A DNA stretch of 64,000 nucleotides from Pholiota molesta (GCA_014925825.1 JACGCK010000073.1:164084-228083), one strand, 5' to 3'; positions 1 to 11,543 are shown, counted from the first letter of the stretch. The notes: generated by a model from the letters alone, not told the origin. Made by a program: numbers and translations.

Positions 1-1472
1 AGCATCAGCAGCACCGAATTTCCATGGAATTATTCTTTCCAAACTCTTCCTCCAGAGAGATTTATTGGCCTCCTTTTGCGCAAGAGCCTCGGGATCCTCT
101 TCTTCATCAGTAAGTTCCTCATCCTCGTCGTCCTCACTACTCGCACTGCGCATCACGACGTCCTGGTCTTCATATTCGCCTTGCTCGTCGTAGCCCTCGT
201 CTTCATCGCCATCACTGTCATTCTCAGCCCCCTCAGCTTCAGCAGGGTCGACAACAGCACCCAACACCTCCATCTCTTCTTCACGCTCCTCCTCTTCCTC
301 CTTCTCCTTTTCCGCGCGCCACACGGCTCTCTGCGCGCTGCGAATTAGCACTGCTCGATGCAGTGCGGTGCCACCGAGTGATTTGCGGCGCGGGGTGCGC
401 GGCGGTGCGGCTTGCTCAGGCTGCTTCTGCAGCGATCGCGCTGGCGATCCCGTCGTCGAATAAACATTAAGCAAAGGAGCCATCGGCACTTCTTCGAGGA
501 TGACGAGGTCGCGGTCCTCTTCGACTACACGCGGGTGGTTCGTATGCACGAGCACGATCTCCTCTTCCTCTTCGTCGTCGTCCTTCTGCTCTTGTTGTTT
601 TTCCTCCTGCTGCTGCTGCTCCTCATCTGAGGAAGAGCCCGATTTGGAGGTATATTTCAAAGGAGAAACGGCACGCGGTCGAAGGGGAGTTCTCGCAGGG
701 CTTCCGACGCCGAAAATGCCGGGCTTGAGAGGGCTTTGCAGAATCCTGAGGTTCTCGCGAGGGTCTTTGGATGGTCTTGGCGAGAAGACTTGAGCAGAGT
801 GAATCATGGAGAGGCGGAGTGCGCGTTTTTGCGCAGCTAGAAGATCGATGTCACAAAAAGAGTCGGGTGGTAGATGGTATGAATCAGTTGTTTCCAATGA
901 TGGAATGGAAGAAAACCCTTACGAGCAGGAGTCGCCAGTAATAAGGTCTTGCGAACTTCTTTCGGGGGGTAGATAAACCGGAAGCGTTTGTGATGGATCT
1001 CGAATTCGGTGTTGTTGGATATTGGGATTATCGTTTGTTGGCGTCCCCGATCTGGCGTTGACTGGTTGCTTTCGCTGGATGTATGAGGGTATACCCAGCA
1101 TCCATCTACGAAGACGCCTCCTTTGCCAAAGATAGAGAGGAAAGCCTAGAAGAGAGATAACTTCAGCAAAGAGCTTGAGCTCCGTAAAAGTGTGCGCACC
1201 TTTCCATCTTCGAATGCAAGTTGGCAATGCAGCGGATCCACATCAGGGTAGTACAGCCTCACACCGCAGGTCGATGTGCTCCCAAACGTAAGTGGCGACT
1301 CGTCAATGCCGAATGAGGTGATTAAATCTATGTTCGTGAGTAAATGGGTAGGTCAAATGGGATAGCCAGGCGTACCGCTTGGTGACGAAAACGGCGCAGC
1401 GGTAGACGTGCGTCGTTTGAGCAGGCTGAGTGTTCCATATCTTCCCACTTGGGTAAAGCCGGTCGTGTCCAT
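1..1472 (-). CDS. FHA-domain nuclear protein (3' end beyond window)
   Basis: Read on the minus strand from ATG at 1472, with exons 1472-1376, 1327-1200, 1145-923 and 836 to the window edge; the three introns are 48, 54 and 86 bases and the frame closes at each. Residues about 25-115 look like a forkhead-associated (FHA) domain: a beta-rich stretch with FGIDESPLTFGS, then VRLYYPDVDPLHCQLAF and a second half ending in FEIHHKRFRFIYPP. FHA domains bind phosphothreonine peptides. Downstream come short basic SP/TP-type motifs (SPRPSKDPREN, GSPARTPLRPR), then long acidic and glutamine-rich stretches. This layout resembles nuclear FHA proteins of the Ki-67/MDC1 type, but no second domain is visible, so no finer name is justified. 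The C terminus lies beyond base 1. Confidence 0.75.
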
Positions 1473-1937
1473 TGTGACGTGCCAAACTCGGTGATCTTCG
1501 TATCAATGTTTCGCGTCTTGGATGGTCGAGAAAAGGAGATGAAGGCGATTGGAAAGTGGCCTGGATTTGATAGATTTGGGGTTGGTCGGTATATGGTCCA
1601 AATGTTTGATACGGTGTGCCGTTACCCGTATGTCGATGCCTAGAATGAGTACCGACGCCAGGACCCGGCGTGAAGAGAGTTGGCGACGAAGAGTTGAACC
1701 AACGTTGTTGAAATCAAAAACGTGCCAAACGCGTCGCCAAATACATCACGTGAGCGTGACTACCGTCGTCCGCGACTCCGGCCGCAATAATCAGTTTGGC
1801 TGAACATCCACCAACTCTTTGTTCTTTTCCGTGTTCTGAGCATCTCATATCGCTATCAAGGCCTGTATCCAACCTTTTGAAAAGTATATGCCAATCGCGA
1901 GACTGATATCTGAATCGGATCGACTTCAGATTCTATC
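1473..1937. other. Intergenic upstream region of the FHA gene
   Basis: No convincing coding exon on either strand. Short open frames here lack splice-compatible neighbours or family resemblance. It holds the FHA gene promoter. Confidence 0.5.
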
Positions 1938-2345
1938 ATCATGATGGCAGTGAGCGGAGAGAAAGCTCGATGGCTATATGAATATGTTCTCCCCAAATTT
2001 GAATCAGGAGAAGGAAACGAAGCCAAGGACGAAGGCTCTGGGTCTGGACGACCCATACGAGCACGCTCCTCCCAAGCCTGTGGGCCATCCTCTTGAAGCC
2101 CGAAATGGAGGCAGATAAGATACGCTGCGATCCCCAACAATACCGGTCGCAGATCAAGAGCAGCAAGATAATCAGAAAAGATAGGATTGGGCCCGTAAAC
2201 AGGAAGATATGAGTATCTTGTGAGTGGCTTTCTTTACATCAATGACCACTTCGTTTGTGCAGACACCGTCTTCGATTTGAACATTATCTGGCTCATTAGC
2301 CTCATTGTCAGCTTCGCAACGGTCATGGACGAATGGGCGGCCAGG
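1938..2345 (+). pseudogene. DUF6535 membrane-protein relic
   Basis: A decayed plus-strand copy of the DUF6535 family. Around 2045-2085 one frame reads DDPYEHAPPKP; after a one-base slip the next frame reads WAILLKPEMEADKIRCD (about 2083-2135). These match in order the N-terminal region of the DUF6535 gene at 35.5-38.8 kb in this window (NPYFFEHAYPKP then WEILLKPELEADTTRCD). A last block at about 2270-2330 (LNIIWLISLIVSFATVM) follows a good acceptor and matches the hydrophobic INIFWFISLILSLTTVLVG segment of that gene. Stops and frame changes separate the blocks and no full frame exists. Such fragments are common debris of this expanded basidiomycete family. Confidence 0.6.
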
Positions 2346-2500
2346 GTTTCTTACTGTAACAGGCTGATTCCTTGGGTGTACTTATAATTCTTCCACAATT
2401 CCACTGTATACCGGAGCACATTTCTATCGAGGCTGACAACATGATTACTTGCACGAACGAACGAGTCAAAGACTGTAAATATCCAGATTCCAATCAGCGA

Positions 2501-3048
2501 TTAAAAAATAGAGATGCACTGCGCTGCAGGCTCGGGACTCGTTTTGGGAAAGACGATTGTCAAAATGCCATTGTTCCAAAAAGCTTTAATTTCCTCTTCC
2601 TGTCCACTGAAAATCAATATTGAGTTGTCGGAGCAGATGAAAGGAGAACATACCTTGATATTTCGAGGAAGGTGGATAGTGCGCGAGTATTTGCCGGAGT
2701 ACCCGTCGACTTTCTGCTTTGTCTCAGCAAAAATCGTCAGGCGACCGTTGTGTACGTCAATCTCAATATCGTCTTTCGACACTCCGGGGAGCTCAAATGT
2801 GGCGGTCACCATATTTCTCTCCATGTTCTCATGGAGGTCTATTCTACCAGCGCAGCGTCAGCTTACACTCAGATAATATGCTGATAAGTACTGCGAAGTG
2901 ACCTTGGTTTGAACAACCGTACAACACCGTCAACGGGATCGCCCTTCTTCACTTGGTTCGAGATACCCGACTTGCGAGCATCGGAAAGCGCACCACCAAC
3001 GAGGCGGTCAAAGTCATAGCAGGGCTCGTAGGAGATATTATTTGACAT
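2501..3048 (-). CDS. Small heat-shock protein, HSP20 copy 1
   Basis: Exons 3048-2903, 2843-2655 and 2599-2501, starting at the ATG in MSNNISYEPCYDFDRLV and ending at TAA 2501. The alpha-crystallin domain is clear: NMVTATFELPGVSKDDIE, then NGRLTIFAETK, and the C-terminal GILTIVFPKTSPEP that carries the I/V-x-I/V edge strand. Intron positions match the other HSP20 genes here (just before the DLHE block and after the strand ending in K). HSP20 proteins are ATP-independent holdases that assemble as oligomers in the cytosol. It is more divergent than copies 2-4: ARKSGISNQVK replaces the usual linker and the RERRFG motif has become GKYSRT. It lies next to a retroelement fragment. Confidence 0.85.
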
Positions 3049-3559
3049 GGTGGGAACAGGCAACGGTTTATGTTTAGCAAAATGAGTTTTGCTCGAGAGC
3101 GAAACTGAGAGCGCATTGGGTAGTTCTTTGCTGAGGCTGCGATGGATTATGGTGCTCATTTTATCAGTGTCCGGTTTGAGCGACTTGATTTGATCAGCCC
3201 ACGGGAATTAGGCGCCCTCCGCATGTTGTGGTGCAGAGATGTCATCAATTCAACATTAGTTGCCTTTTTGGGAAAATTGTATTCTCAAAAGGTTCCGCCA
3301 CACTCCAGTCTGCTCCAGTGGAATTCTCCATGCACAGTCCAGCACGTTCTACGTGAGTCCTGAAAATGTCAATGGCCACTGAACGTGAAAGCCTATCGTC
3401 ATAAACTCTGGCGCTAACTTTTTAGGAGGAACTCAAGGCGGTTACGGACAAAGACGTTCTCGTTTTCCGAAGGGCGAAACCCAGGCGCTTACATGTAAGT
3501 GCATCACCACTTCTCAATTTTGGCCATGAAATCTGACCCGTCGAGTTCAATGTAGCATA

Positions 3560-4415
3560 CCGCCATTTTCAACGCATTCGTGTGTTCACAATTTCCTAAA
3601 CTTTTCATGGGCGCTCGGCGCACCACTCCATCAGATTTAATGTTCGCACACGCCGATATGAAGCCGTTGACACACCTTATCAGAACAAAGTACCAGGTAG
3701 CAGCACTGCGATCGGCATCCCTGCTACCACGGCACCCATTGCACACGAATGGGGCCTGGCTACCAAAGCGACACGCGTCCTCGTTGAACAACATAACATC
3801 GATAATTCGTGCCAAGCCTGTCAGCATCGAGACAATAGGCTATCTGCCCAGGGAACCGCAGTGGCAATCCCCACTAAAGACATTCATTGCAGCCACGAAG
3901 GAGGAAGCAATCCAGCAGGAGGAGGATGATGAGGCAAATGTCAAGATCTTCACGGATGGGTCTGGCATGACGGTGGGATTGGAGCAGCAGCGATCCTATT
4001 CTACGGACACCGCACAGCGAAGGTGGCAAGATACTTCCTAGGAACGGAGCGACAGAACACTGTCTTCGAAGGAGAGTGTGTGGGACAGCTGCTTGCGATG
4101 GAGTTGTTACGCAGGGGCACGGCCGACCTCAGACATGCCCGGGTGACAATTTATGTGGACAACCAGGCGTCGTTGGGTGCACACCACAAGCGCAAGCCTG
4201 GACCTGGGCGATACCTTATAGATGAGGTACATCGTCGCTACGAAGTGGTGCGAGGTACTCACCCAGGGATCCAAGTGGAGTTGCGGTGGATACCCGGACA
4301 CATGGACGTCCTGGGCAGCGAGCTGGTGGATGCAGAGGCGAAACGGGCGGCTGAAGGACAGAAAATGGACAGGCGGAGCCACTTCGGGGTGCTGGCTGAC
4401 AGTTCTTCATTATGA
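3560..4415 (+). mobile_element. Truncated LINE fragment with RNase H domain
   Basis: A fragment of a non-LTR retrotransposon ORF2. Bases 3580-3960 encode a linker typical of the region after the reverse transcriptase (KLFMGARRTTPSD, HLIRTKYQVAALR). From 3950 an RNase H domain follows with its acidic residues: FTDGSG (D), NTVFEGE (E), IYVDNQA (D) and ELVDAEAKRAA (D), ending at TGA 4415. The frame breaks once near 3968, where losing one G of a GGG run moves the reading from DGSG to the HDGGIGAAAILFYG frame. The reverse transcriptase and 5' part are missing, so this is a dead 5'-truncated copy, the usual form of LINE insertions. Confidence 0.7.
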
Positions 4416-4671
4416 CCTCTACCATTGTATTGTCCATACATTTTGTACATATTACAAAAAAGGACGAACGCTGGTGTTGGGGTTTGGTATCTAAGCATGT
4501 AGCCACGTAGGCCATGGATTAAGTATGCTTTCTAAGTTGCTAATATAATATTACATAGCGAATAAAGTTCATAGGACGAGCGAACGATCATGCTTCACCT
4601 TCACCGCATCCGCCCTCGTCGACTTGTTCGGCATCGCTTCCCATATAGGGTCGACATCTGGTCCTTCCAGA

Positions 4672-6294
4672 TCACCCGCACCATCCCAACCCCAACACCA
4701 GACTAATAATGAACAGTGTGGTTGAGTATATGGCAAATACTTCAAGCCAAGAAAGAAACACACCATGTGAAGGTCCTGGGACGAAGCCCAGCGCCTCGCT
4801 TTCTTCCTCTGTGAACAGTCGGTCGTGGGGTCCAAACCACGAGCGATCCTGCGGGTCCGTTCGAGGGTCGTCGGGAAGCCCACCCAGACGGACATAACCT
4901 CGGATGGCAGTGAGGTTCCGCCGGTTCGGATGAATGATGTCATACACTTTCTGTAGAGATGTGAATACCGAATAGGTCACAACACGAAATGGAACACGTA
5001 CGCTATCGTATGCCAGCTTGACCCGAGGGACCATCATAATACGCCCATAGCCTGCCTCCCAGTAATCATTACAGATGAGACTGCACTCCGATGCGCTACA
5101 TTCACCCTCGACTATCCTGGCCATACGGAAACGGACGTGCGGAGGGGAATAAAACGGCGCAGGATCGAGGACGGCGACACCATTCCAGCAGGATTGGACT
5201 TGTACCGGTAGGTGGCGTTGCCACCGTTGTGCAGACTGGGTGTGGTGGAAGATACGCTCGAAGGGCGTGTTTTCGAGGGCAGTTCCATTTATATCGCGGG
5301 CGACCCAGTTATCATAGAACACAGGTGCCTGGATTTCGTCGTGGTACATATAGTCGGCTGCGCAGGTGATACCAGCGTTGTTGCGCCGACTTTGCCAGAT
5401 GAGCTCGAGTAGGTCGTCCACACAGGGCAGGATGTCGTTCATGAAGATAATGGAATCGAAATACTCGCCTTCGGAATCGCGCAGCTCGTGTAGAGGTACA
5501 AAGGCCGAGTTACGCACTTCAGCCAGGTATTCGATACGATGGTTGAACGCACCACGTGTGCGCATCGAGGTCCGAATCATGACGCGCATTCCGACGCTGC
5601 GAGTGAGAGCATCGAAGATGCGCAAAAGGGCCTTGGTCTGGTCGGTGGAACCGTTTTCGTAGATGCTCACGAACACGTTGTGGTAGCCCAGGATGGCGGC
5701 AACGCGAAACAGGGCTGCGAACAGGTCTGGGATGATGTCGAACGAGTTGTACAAGTTGATGGCGAAGAAATATTTGTGCTCGCTCGCTGCCAGATCGCGG
5801 CGTACGGTTTGGCCGTGGTCGGCCTCGCTGCCAAGGAGACTGGCTAGCCAAGAATTGCTTGAGGGTTGGTTATGACCTATCAGCGGTGCGTATCTCTCGA
5901 GAGCTTGTTGTGCATAGAGCGGTTGTGAATTACGGGTGCATTCTTTGGTGTAGTGCGGCGAGAGGGTCGTTAAGAGGTCGAGGACGCGCGCCCGCTGGTC
6001 TAGTGTAGGCAGTTGGATGGGATGCCGGCTCTGCTGGCGCATTTTTGAAGGTATATGGCCACTACGCCATACCGGCGTGGTCGTCTAGAATGTTGTTAGA
6101 ATGGATGTCGAGGAGCACAGAGGCCGCCGCTGGTGAGAAGCCAGAAGTGAGCTCACCGTTATCCATGGCAGCAGCCTCGCGAACAGAAAGCCAAACAGAA
6201 CCCCAATAGCGAGGGCTATCGGGGGTGGGACCCGACGTAGCTGTGTGGCGACCCCTGGCTTCAGCATCGTTGCTGACGTCGAGGAGCGCATCAT
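4672..6294 (-). CDS. CAP59/CMT1-type mannosyltransferase
   Basis: Exons 6294-6157 and 6084-4672 give a 516-residue protein; the 72-base intron is in phase 0. Residues about 20-42 form a single hydrophobic anchor (PPIALAIGVLFGFLFARLL), as in a type II Golgi protein. The body matches the cryptococcal mannosyltransferase/CAP59 family: KYFFAINLYNSFDIIPDLF, VFVSIYENGSTDQTKALL, DSIIFMNDILPCVDDLLEL and ITCAADYMY. In Cryptococcus, CMT1 is an alpha-1,3-mannosyltransferase and CAP59 is needed for capsule glucuronoxylomannan. A second hydrophobic stretch near the C terminus (YSTTLFIISLVLGLGWCG) is unusual. Starting at the second Met of the MM pair would change only one residue. It is transcribed away from the CAP64-like gene with only 158 bases between the start codons. 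Confidence 0.85.
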
Positions 6295-6452
6295 AATTGA
6301 GGACAAGAACGGTCAAGGAGTCTGGGAAAAAACCTAGGCCCCTGAGATCGAAAAGTCGTCTCTTTGTTTGCACTACATTCAGACCCTTTCGTCATCGCAT
6401 GCAACGGCGAGCAGGACGAGGACAGGCACACATATCGCTGTCTGTTAACAAC
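6295..6452. promoter_or_regulatory. Bidirectional promoter of the capsule-gene homologues
   Basis: Only 158 bases separate the ATG of the CMT1/CAP59-like gene (6294, minus) from that of the CAP64-like gene (6453, plus), so both promoters and both 5' UTRs must fit here. I see no clear TATA box. Such spacing suggests coordinated expression. Confidence 0.55.
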
Positions 6453-8214
6453 ATGGCGTCCGACTCGGAAAAGCCATCTCGCTTCGGCCACCGCAACTTC
6501 GGCGTCACCAACCGCATCTGGGTCGTAATTCTCCTGCTCATCTTCATCGTCTCGTGCACACACTTCATATGGCCCATTGGCACCGGGCGCGTTGTCCAGA
6601 AGTACTCGAACGCGGACGTTAAGGCGAAAAACTACTTCAATGCTACGGAGGTGGGCCCCAACCCATTCGCATTCTGCCCGGTCTATGGCCCTGGCGACGA
6701 GTTAGGAGCCAAGCACGGTGCTCACACGCTCTCGAAGAGCGTTATCCATCCGGGGAGCGGGGCTCGCATACAGCGTGTGCTCAACCAGGCTCTAGCTGGC
6801 CAGCCAGTCACGATCAGCGTCCTAGGCGGCTCAAGTGAGTGGCTCGTCTGCGTAACATTTCCTCAAGTAACATTGTCCAGTATCTTCCTGTCACGGCGTT
6901 GGCGACGATCCTATCTCTCCTACTTGCTACCCATCCAAATTCTTCCAATGGTGGAACTCTGTTTTCCCCCATCCGGCCTCCGAGCTCACGAATGGCGCCA
7001 TGCGACGCACCAACTCGGGCTACTTTGGCTTTTGCAACTCGCACCATCTCCCAGACGTCACAGACCTCGTAATTATTGAGTTGGATACAGAGGATCCTCC
7101 GTATGTGTTCCCTTTTCCCTGATACTCGATTCTGACCTGTTGCCAGCGGCCAAGAAATGATGGAAAACTTCGAAATTCTCGTTCGTTCGATTCTCATCCG
7201 ACCAGACCAGCCAGCCGTCCTTCTCCTAGGACATTTTAGCCCGCAGGTGCACAATATGCACGGATTTGCCGGACCCGACCACTGGCACAGTATCGTGGCT
7301 CAATTTTACGATGTTCCGCACATTAGCATCAAGTCTGCGATATTCCCGGAGTATATGAAGAGCCCCGACTCAGTCAAAAAATACTACGTAGACCCGATCC
7401 TCGCCAGCGTAGAGGGTCACGGCCTCATCACGGATATCCTCACAGCATACATGCAATCTCAGATCTGCACCGCATGGTCTGTTGCCCAAGGCAGCGCCTT
7501 TGATGGCACGAAGCATGCGCCAGGCGACACAGGCGACTCTCCCGGTCTCTTTGGCGGCCTTGGCCAACGACCAGGCGTACCCGAACCAGCGGCGAAGAAA
7601 GGCAAAGACGCGGAGACCAACAAGAAGCCCAGCAAGGAAGGTCATTTCCAGGCTTTGACCGTGCCTCCAGGTCGTATCAGCACCCGCCCCGACTCCGGCA
7701 GAGCGTACGAGGAGGTCGCACCTTTCTGTGTTTCTGCAAATGACTTGATTAACCCTCTACCACCATCACTATTCTATGGCTCTGGCTGGTTTGCTTTCCA
7801 CCCGTCGAATACTGGCGGGACCTCGCAACATACCACGGCGCACTACTGGTACTCGACGCTTCCTACAAGCAGACTTCGGATACCGATACAAGTTGGCGCT
7901 GGTGATATTGGAATCTACTACCTCAAAGAACCGGTCTCACAGGTCGGCGAAGGAAGCTCAGTGGAGTGCTGGGTGGACGATAATTACGCTGGCGCCAAAC
8001 TAATCGAGAACGCAGCAGATGTGAACGAGCCTACGGCTGCGTAAGTTTCCAAATTCCTACATTGGACTATGGCTATACTGAGCGGAAATCATCTAGGCTA
8101 CATGTCATTGACCATTACGTTGGTCGTGGATCGCATTTCGTCGAGTGTCAACTTCTAGGTGAGGAAGGTCAAGGAGTGACACCTTTCAAGATCATCGGCG
8201 TCTTCTCGACATAG
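6453..8214 (+). CDS. CAP64-like / SGNH-type capsule-associated protein
   Basis: Four exons (6453-6834, 6881-7100, 7147-8040, 8097-8214) give 537 residues with all phases closing. An N-terminal anchor (IWVVILLLIFIVSCTHFIW, residues about 24-42) implies a secretory-pathway membrane protein facing the lumen. The core holds ISVLGGSISSCHGVGDDP, resembling SGNH hydrolase block I, then WWNSVFPHPASELTNGAM, the LVIIELDTED segment and PAVLLLGHFSPQ, and a C-terminal beta-rich part ending in CQLLGEEG. This layout is that of basidiomycete proteins annotated as CAP64-like; CAP64 is required for capsule in Cryptococcus, but its reaction is not well defined. The divergent neighbour is another capsule-gene homologue. 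The name is by family resemblance; an SGNH esterase without capsule role is the alternative. Confidence 0.7.
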
Positions 8215-8552
8215 CCTATCGTTCTTCTAACTATTGCATTGTCGTCCTGTCGTTTGGTCAGTCTTGATAAGTATTGCGTTGTGGGCTTAATTTATTCAGG
8301 GTTTGTGCTTGAATCGTAAATAGAATACACATCAATCATCGTTTAGCAACATAGTACAACATAAATACGTACTTTTGTCTTTCTTCTCTGTCGTCGAGGA
8401 TATGGTGGGGGTCCAGCGTTGTATATTTATATTAGGAAAAGGACATTTATTAATAGAGATGCAATTAGCTTGAGTTTGCATAATGCTCGCTTTGCCTTTG
8501 GTAACTTGTTGGTAACCCCAGTTCTAATTAGACATCCAAATTGCTATTCAGT
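8215..8552. other. Convergent intergenic region
   Basis: AT-rich 3' flank between the CAP64-like gene (plus) and the HET gene (minus). No coding signal or repeat seen. Confidence 0.5.
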
Positions 8553-10044
8553 CTACAAGTACAATGTCTCCAATTTCATCCCATGCAACGCCAGCTGCGA
8601 AGTTCTTTCGAGCTTGTAATAATCATCATCATCAAAGGAGTAGTTGCTGGTTGTCTGGAGGGGGAAAATAATTGGCTTCTCTGTGTATATCCTGCTGTAG
8701 CCTGGAGAGAAAGACTCCGCCTCTCCATGGGATGTCAATTCAACTGTTGATTGCAACAATACTGCCAGACAAGTTTTTGGGATATGAATGGCGAGTACCT
8801 CTTCTTCTATGTTCAATATTCCAAAGGTCAAGGTTGATGTTTTGCGCCTTTTTGTCGACCTGAATGCACCTTTTTGTAAACCCTCGGGCCCATTGAATCT
8901 CTTGTCCAATAAGTGGTAACTTTCGGATATCTCAAATCCGTCACGGTCTGGGAACGGAATAATGGAAACGGTGGCATGGTAATGCCCAATCGGCTGGTGA
9001 ACATCTTTCAATACTGATGCACGAATTGGCACTGCACACATCAGGAGAATCGGGGTACGCAGTCCCAAGTGTGTAAATGTAAGTGGCTCTATCGGATGCC
9101 ACGGAGGAAACTCCTGGCGAGTGAGGTAATCGGATTGATGTGAAGGGAAGAGAGAGGTAGTAGAATATGGCCGGAAACGCTTCTGGTTACCCGCCCAATT
9201 GAAGATGTCGGATACATCTTTTGTAGAGCGGAAGATTTCCTCTACAAGGCGGAAGAAGGCGCGATCGCCACCCTCGCCGTAAGCAGTCGAGATACTGACG
9301 CCAAAAATGCCCATCAGGCAATAAGCAATATCTTCCTCACGCGTCACTTGGCGCTTAGCTGCGAGTTGCATTTTGCGTGAGATAGATATGCTGCGGCCGC
9401 GCTCCCGCAAGAAAGCGTTTAGCTCGTTGCGTGTGATTGTCGTTGCAAGTTCAATCTCTGTCCGCATCATGGAATTTTGCTTGTCATTGACTGCGCTAGA
9501 AAGTTGCTTCCAGTCCATGTTATAGAATTTTGATGACGTTGGGCGCGACTAGCTCCTGCAAAGTCCATCCGCGAGTGAACCAAGGGTCAGCATGCATATT
9601 CGAAACCGTGTTAGTTGCCGCAAGATAGGTGATACAGACGAGGGCAGAGGAGTACCATCTATACATGGATCGGATCGACTCATCGAGCTCCGCACTGCTC
9701 TCCTTGTTAATGCAGACCGTGTCGATCCAGCCCAGCGTGAGTCCGTAATCCTCCCATGCTGCTTTGCAGAAACTGATAAGCTTTCGACATTTCGGTTCTG
9801 TTTCATCGAGGGCGCCATTCTGCCAGCCGCCATAGGTCAGCTCTCCAGGTGTCGGGTTCCATGTATGCGACAGGATGGCATAGTTAGCCTTATGTGTCCA
9901 ATGAAAATCAAGTGACCTGGATTCCCTCTGGTTGTAGTCGGCTTGGAGTTGCAGAGCGAGGTAGTTATAGACTTCCGACCTTTCGAGCAGGGAAATTTTC
10001 AGTTTCCCATTGCAAGGTTCAAAGCGCAAGAGACGAATTGGCAT
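8553..10044 (-). CDS. HET-domain (heterokaryon incompatibility-type) protein with one frameshift
   Basis: From ATG 10044 the frame runs to 9520 and then continues in another frame from 9518 to the stop at 8553. All three HET blocks are in the first part: NYAILSHTWNPTPGELTY, GLTLGWIDTVCINKESSAEL with SIRSMYRWYSSALVCITYLA, and DPWFTRGWTLQELVAPNVIK. The second part carries the usual follow-on segment (REEDIAYCLMGIFGVSI, AYGEGGDRAFFRLVEEI). The break lies in an A4 run (T4 on the plus strand at 9528-9531); with three A the frame would join as VIKFYNMDWK. About 500 residues in all. HET proteins trigger cell death after fusion of unlike fungal cells. It is either a recent null allele or a base-calling error. 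Confidence 0.85.
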
Positions 10045-10757
10045 GGTTTGGGTGACGCGTCTTCGGAGATGTTGCAGAAAATTTTGTAGAACTGAAGGGT
10101 TTGTTGAGTAATTTGCTGCTATTAGATGTCAATAACGGAAAATCGTAGTCACATTTATCATCCGAACTCAGAGGCATTGGCTGAGGTACTGGATGATGTT
10201 CAGTCATGCTGGTGTTCGCAGCAATTCCGAGTCGTCCGCGGTTCACTTCTTCAGTTGAAATCGCGTCGATTTGCATTTTGTCGTCTGGAGGGGATAGCCT
10301 GTTTGTCCCTATACCCGTATCATTCAATATTTATATATTAGTTCATAGCAATGGTGTTTCATATCGGCGGACCTTTGAAGTTATCCAGCTGATCTTCCTC
10401 CGATTTCTCCAATCGAGCTTCGATCGCTATATCCTGGCTACGCGGCCGAGAGCGAGAAATCATGCCGGAGACGAATTTCTCTAGCTCGGTAACGAACTCA
10501 TCCGCTTCGATTCCGAGATGAATTTCCTTTGCGTCTACAGAGAATAAGGTACGATTCACTTGATTTGCCTGGGCTGAAATAGGAAGATCACATACTCATT
10601 GTCTGTCCTCCATTTTCTTGGATGAGGGGTAGAATGAAGTTGCACAGCGTCTGGAGCAACTTTCGACCTTGGTCTTTGCGTATATCTGTCAGTGCTCGCT
10701 GCATCAGTGTGATCATGAAGCAATATCAATGTAGTGCAGCATACCAGGTGACGACAT
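10019..10757 (-). CDS. Hypothetical protein, 187 residues
   Basis: A four-exon model closes exactly: 10757-10745, 10694-10596, 10534-10373 and 10308-10019. The predicted protein starts MSSPALTDIRKDQGRK, has a helical acidic middle (EIHLGIEADEFVTELEKF, EARLEKSEEDQLDNFKG) and a low-complexity serine-rich tail. I do not recognise a family. The 3' end overlaps the HET start codon (10044) by 26 bases in a different frame, so the last exon may be wrong, or the two transcripts overlap. Confidence 0.45.
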
Positions 10758-11543
10758 TGCGCGATTGTGTTCGAGGTTTAGGCTTTTGAGGTCAGAAGAC
10801 GAGTTCGTGGGGAGGGATCAAGAGTCCGCCTTCGGCTTTCCTCGGTTGCCTTTTGTTATTCGTTTCCGCACTGCCTGTCCCAGTGCTGGGAGGAATCAGT
10901 TTCTAAATAGGTTTTGGGTCATGTTTGTTGCCATAAACCTGACGTCTGTCAAGTGCATGTTTACTCGGACTGTACAGGTTTACTAGACAGCCATGGGAAG
11001 CTACGAATGTTTATCCGGAATACGGAGAACACCTGGTGTTGCAATCGTCCTGAGGGATAAGCGGTGCAAGCGAGCGTGCTGATGCTGGGAGAACAGGACT
11101 GTCAGATGCATGAATCCTGAGGATATTGGAAGTGGCGCCGAGTGCAGCAGGAGTCACCGAGCTTCCAAAATCACGAAAGTTCGAGCACAACAGCGACCAG
11201 TGGGCGGCAGCAAAAATGGTAGCGGGTAAATCTGAATCAAGGTGGGACGTCTGGACCTGGAACAGGCAAGCTGGTAGATGCAGAATACGTCGGAACGAGG
11301 ACTACGTGGAGACGCGCAAGGAGAGCGAGGTCAACAAAGAACTGTCACAATATTTTCACAAAGTTCGATCGCGTCTGATCACCAGATATAGCAAGCGCGG
11401 CGGCGGTCACGATGAAAATTCGACGCCACACCCTCAGTTTAAAGGATATCTCCTTGAAAAAAAATGATTCAGGAAGCTGACTCCTGAGAGACGGCGTCCA
11501 ATGAATTAGAGGACTCGGAGAAAAACAAAGCCCCCAAAAAGAA
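10758..11543. other. Intergenic region before the tRNA gene
   Basis: Open frames exist on the plus strand (for instance 11126-11467) but begin at non-ATG codons and show no recognisable domain. No repeat structure seen apart from the Pol III stop at its end. Confidence 0.45.
11536..11540 (-). terminator. RNA polymerase III T5 terminator of tRNA-Ala
   Basis: On the minus strand a run of five T lies three bases after the discriminator base of the tRNA, the normal Pol III stop signal. Confidence 0.7.

Noticed and set aside
76..793. Plus-strand leucine- and serine-rich open frames
   Set aside because: They are the antisense of the acidic glutamate/glutamine-rich exon of the FHA gene on the minus strand.
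11126..11467. 113-codon charged open frame before the tRNA
   Set aside because: Begins at TTG, no homologous motif, and no splice-compatible upstream exon found.
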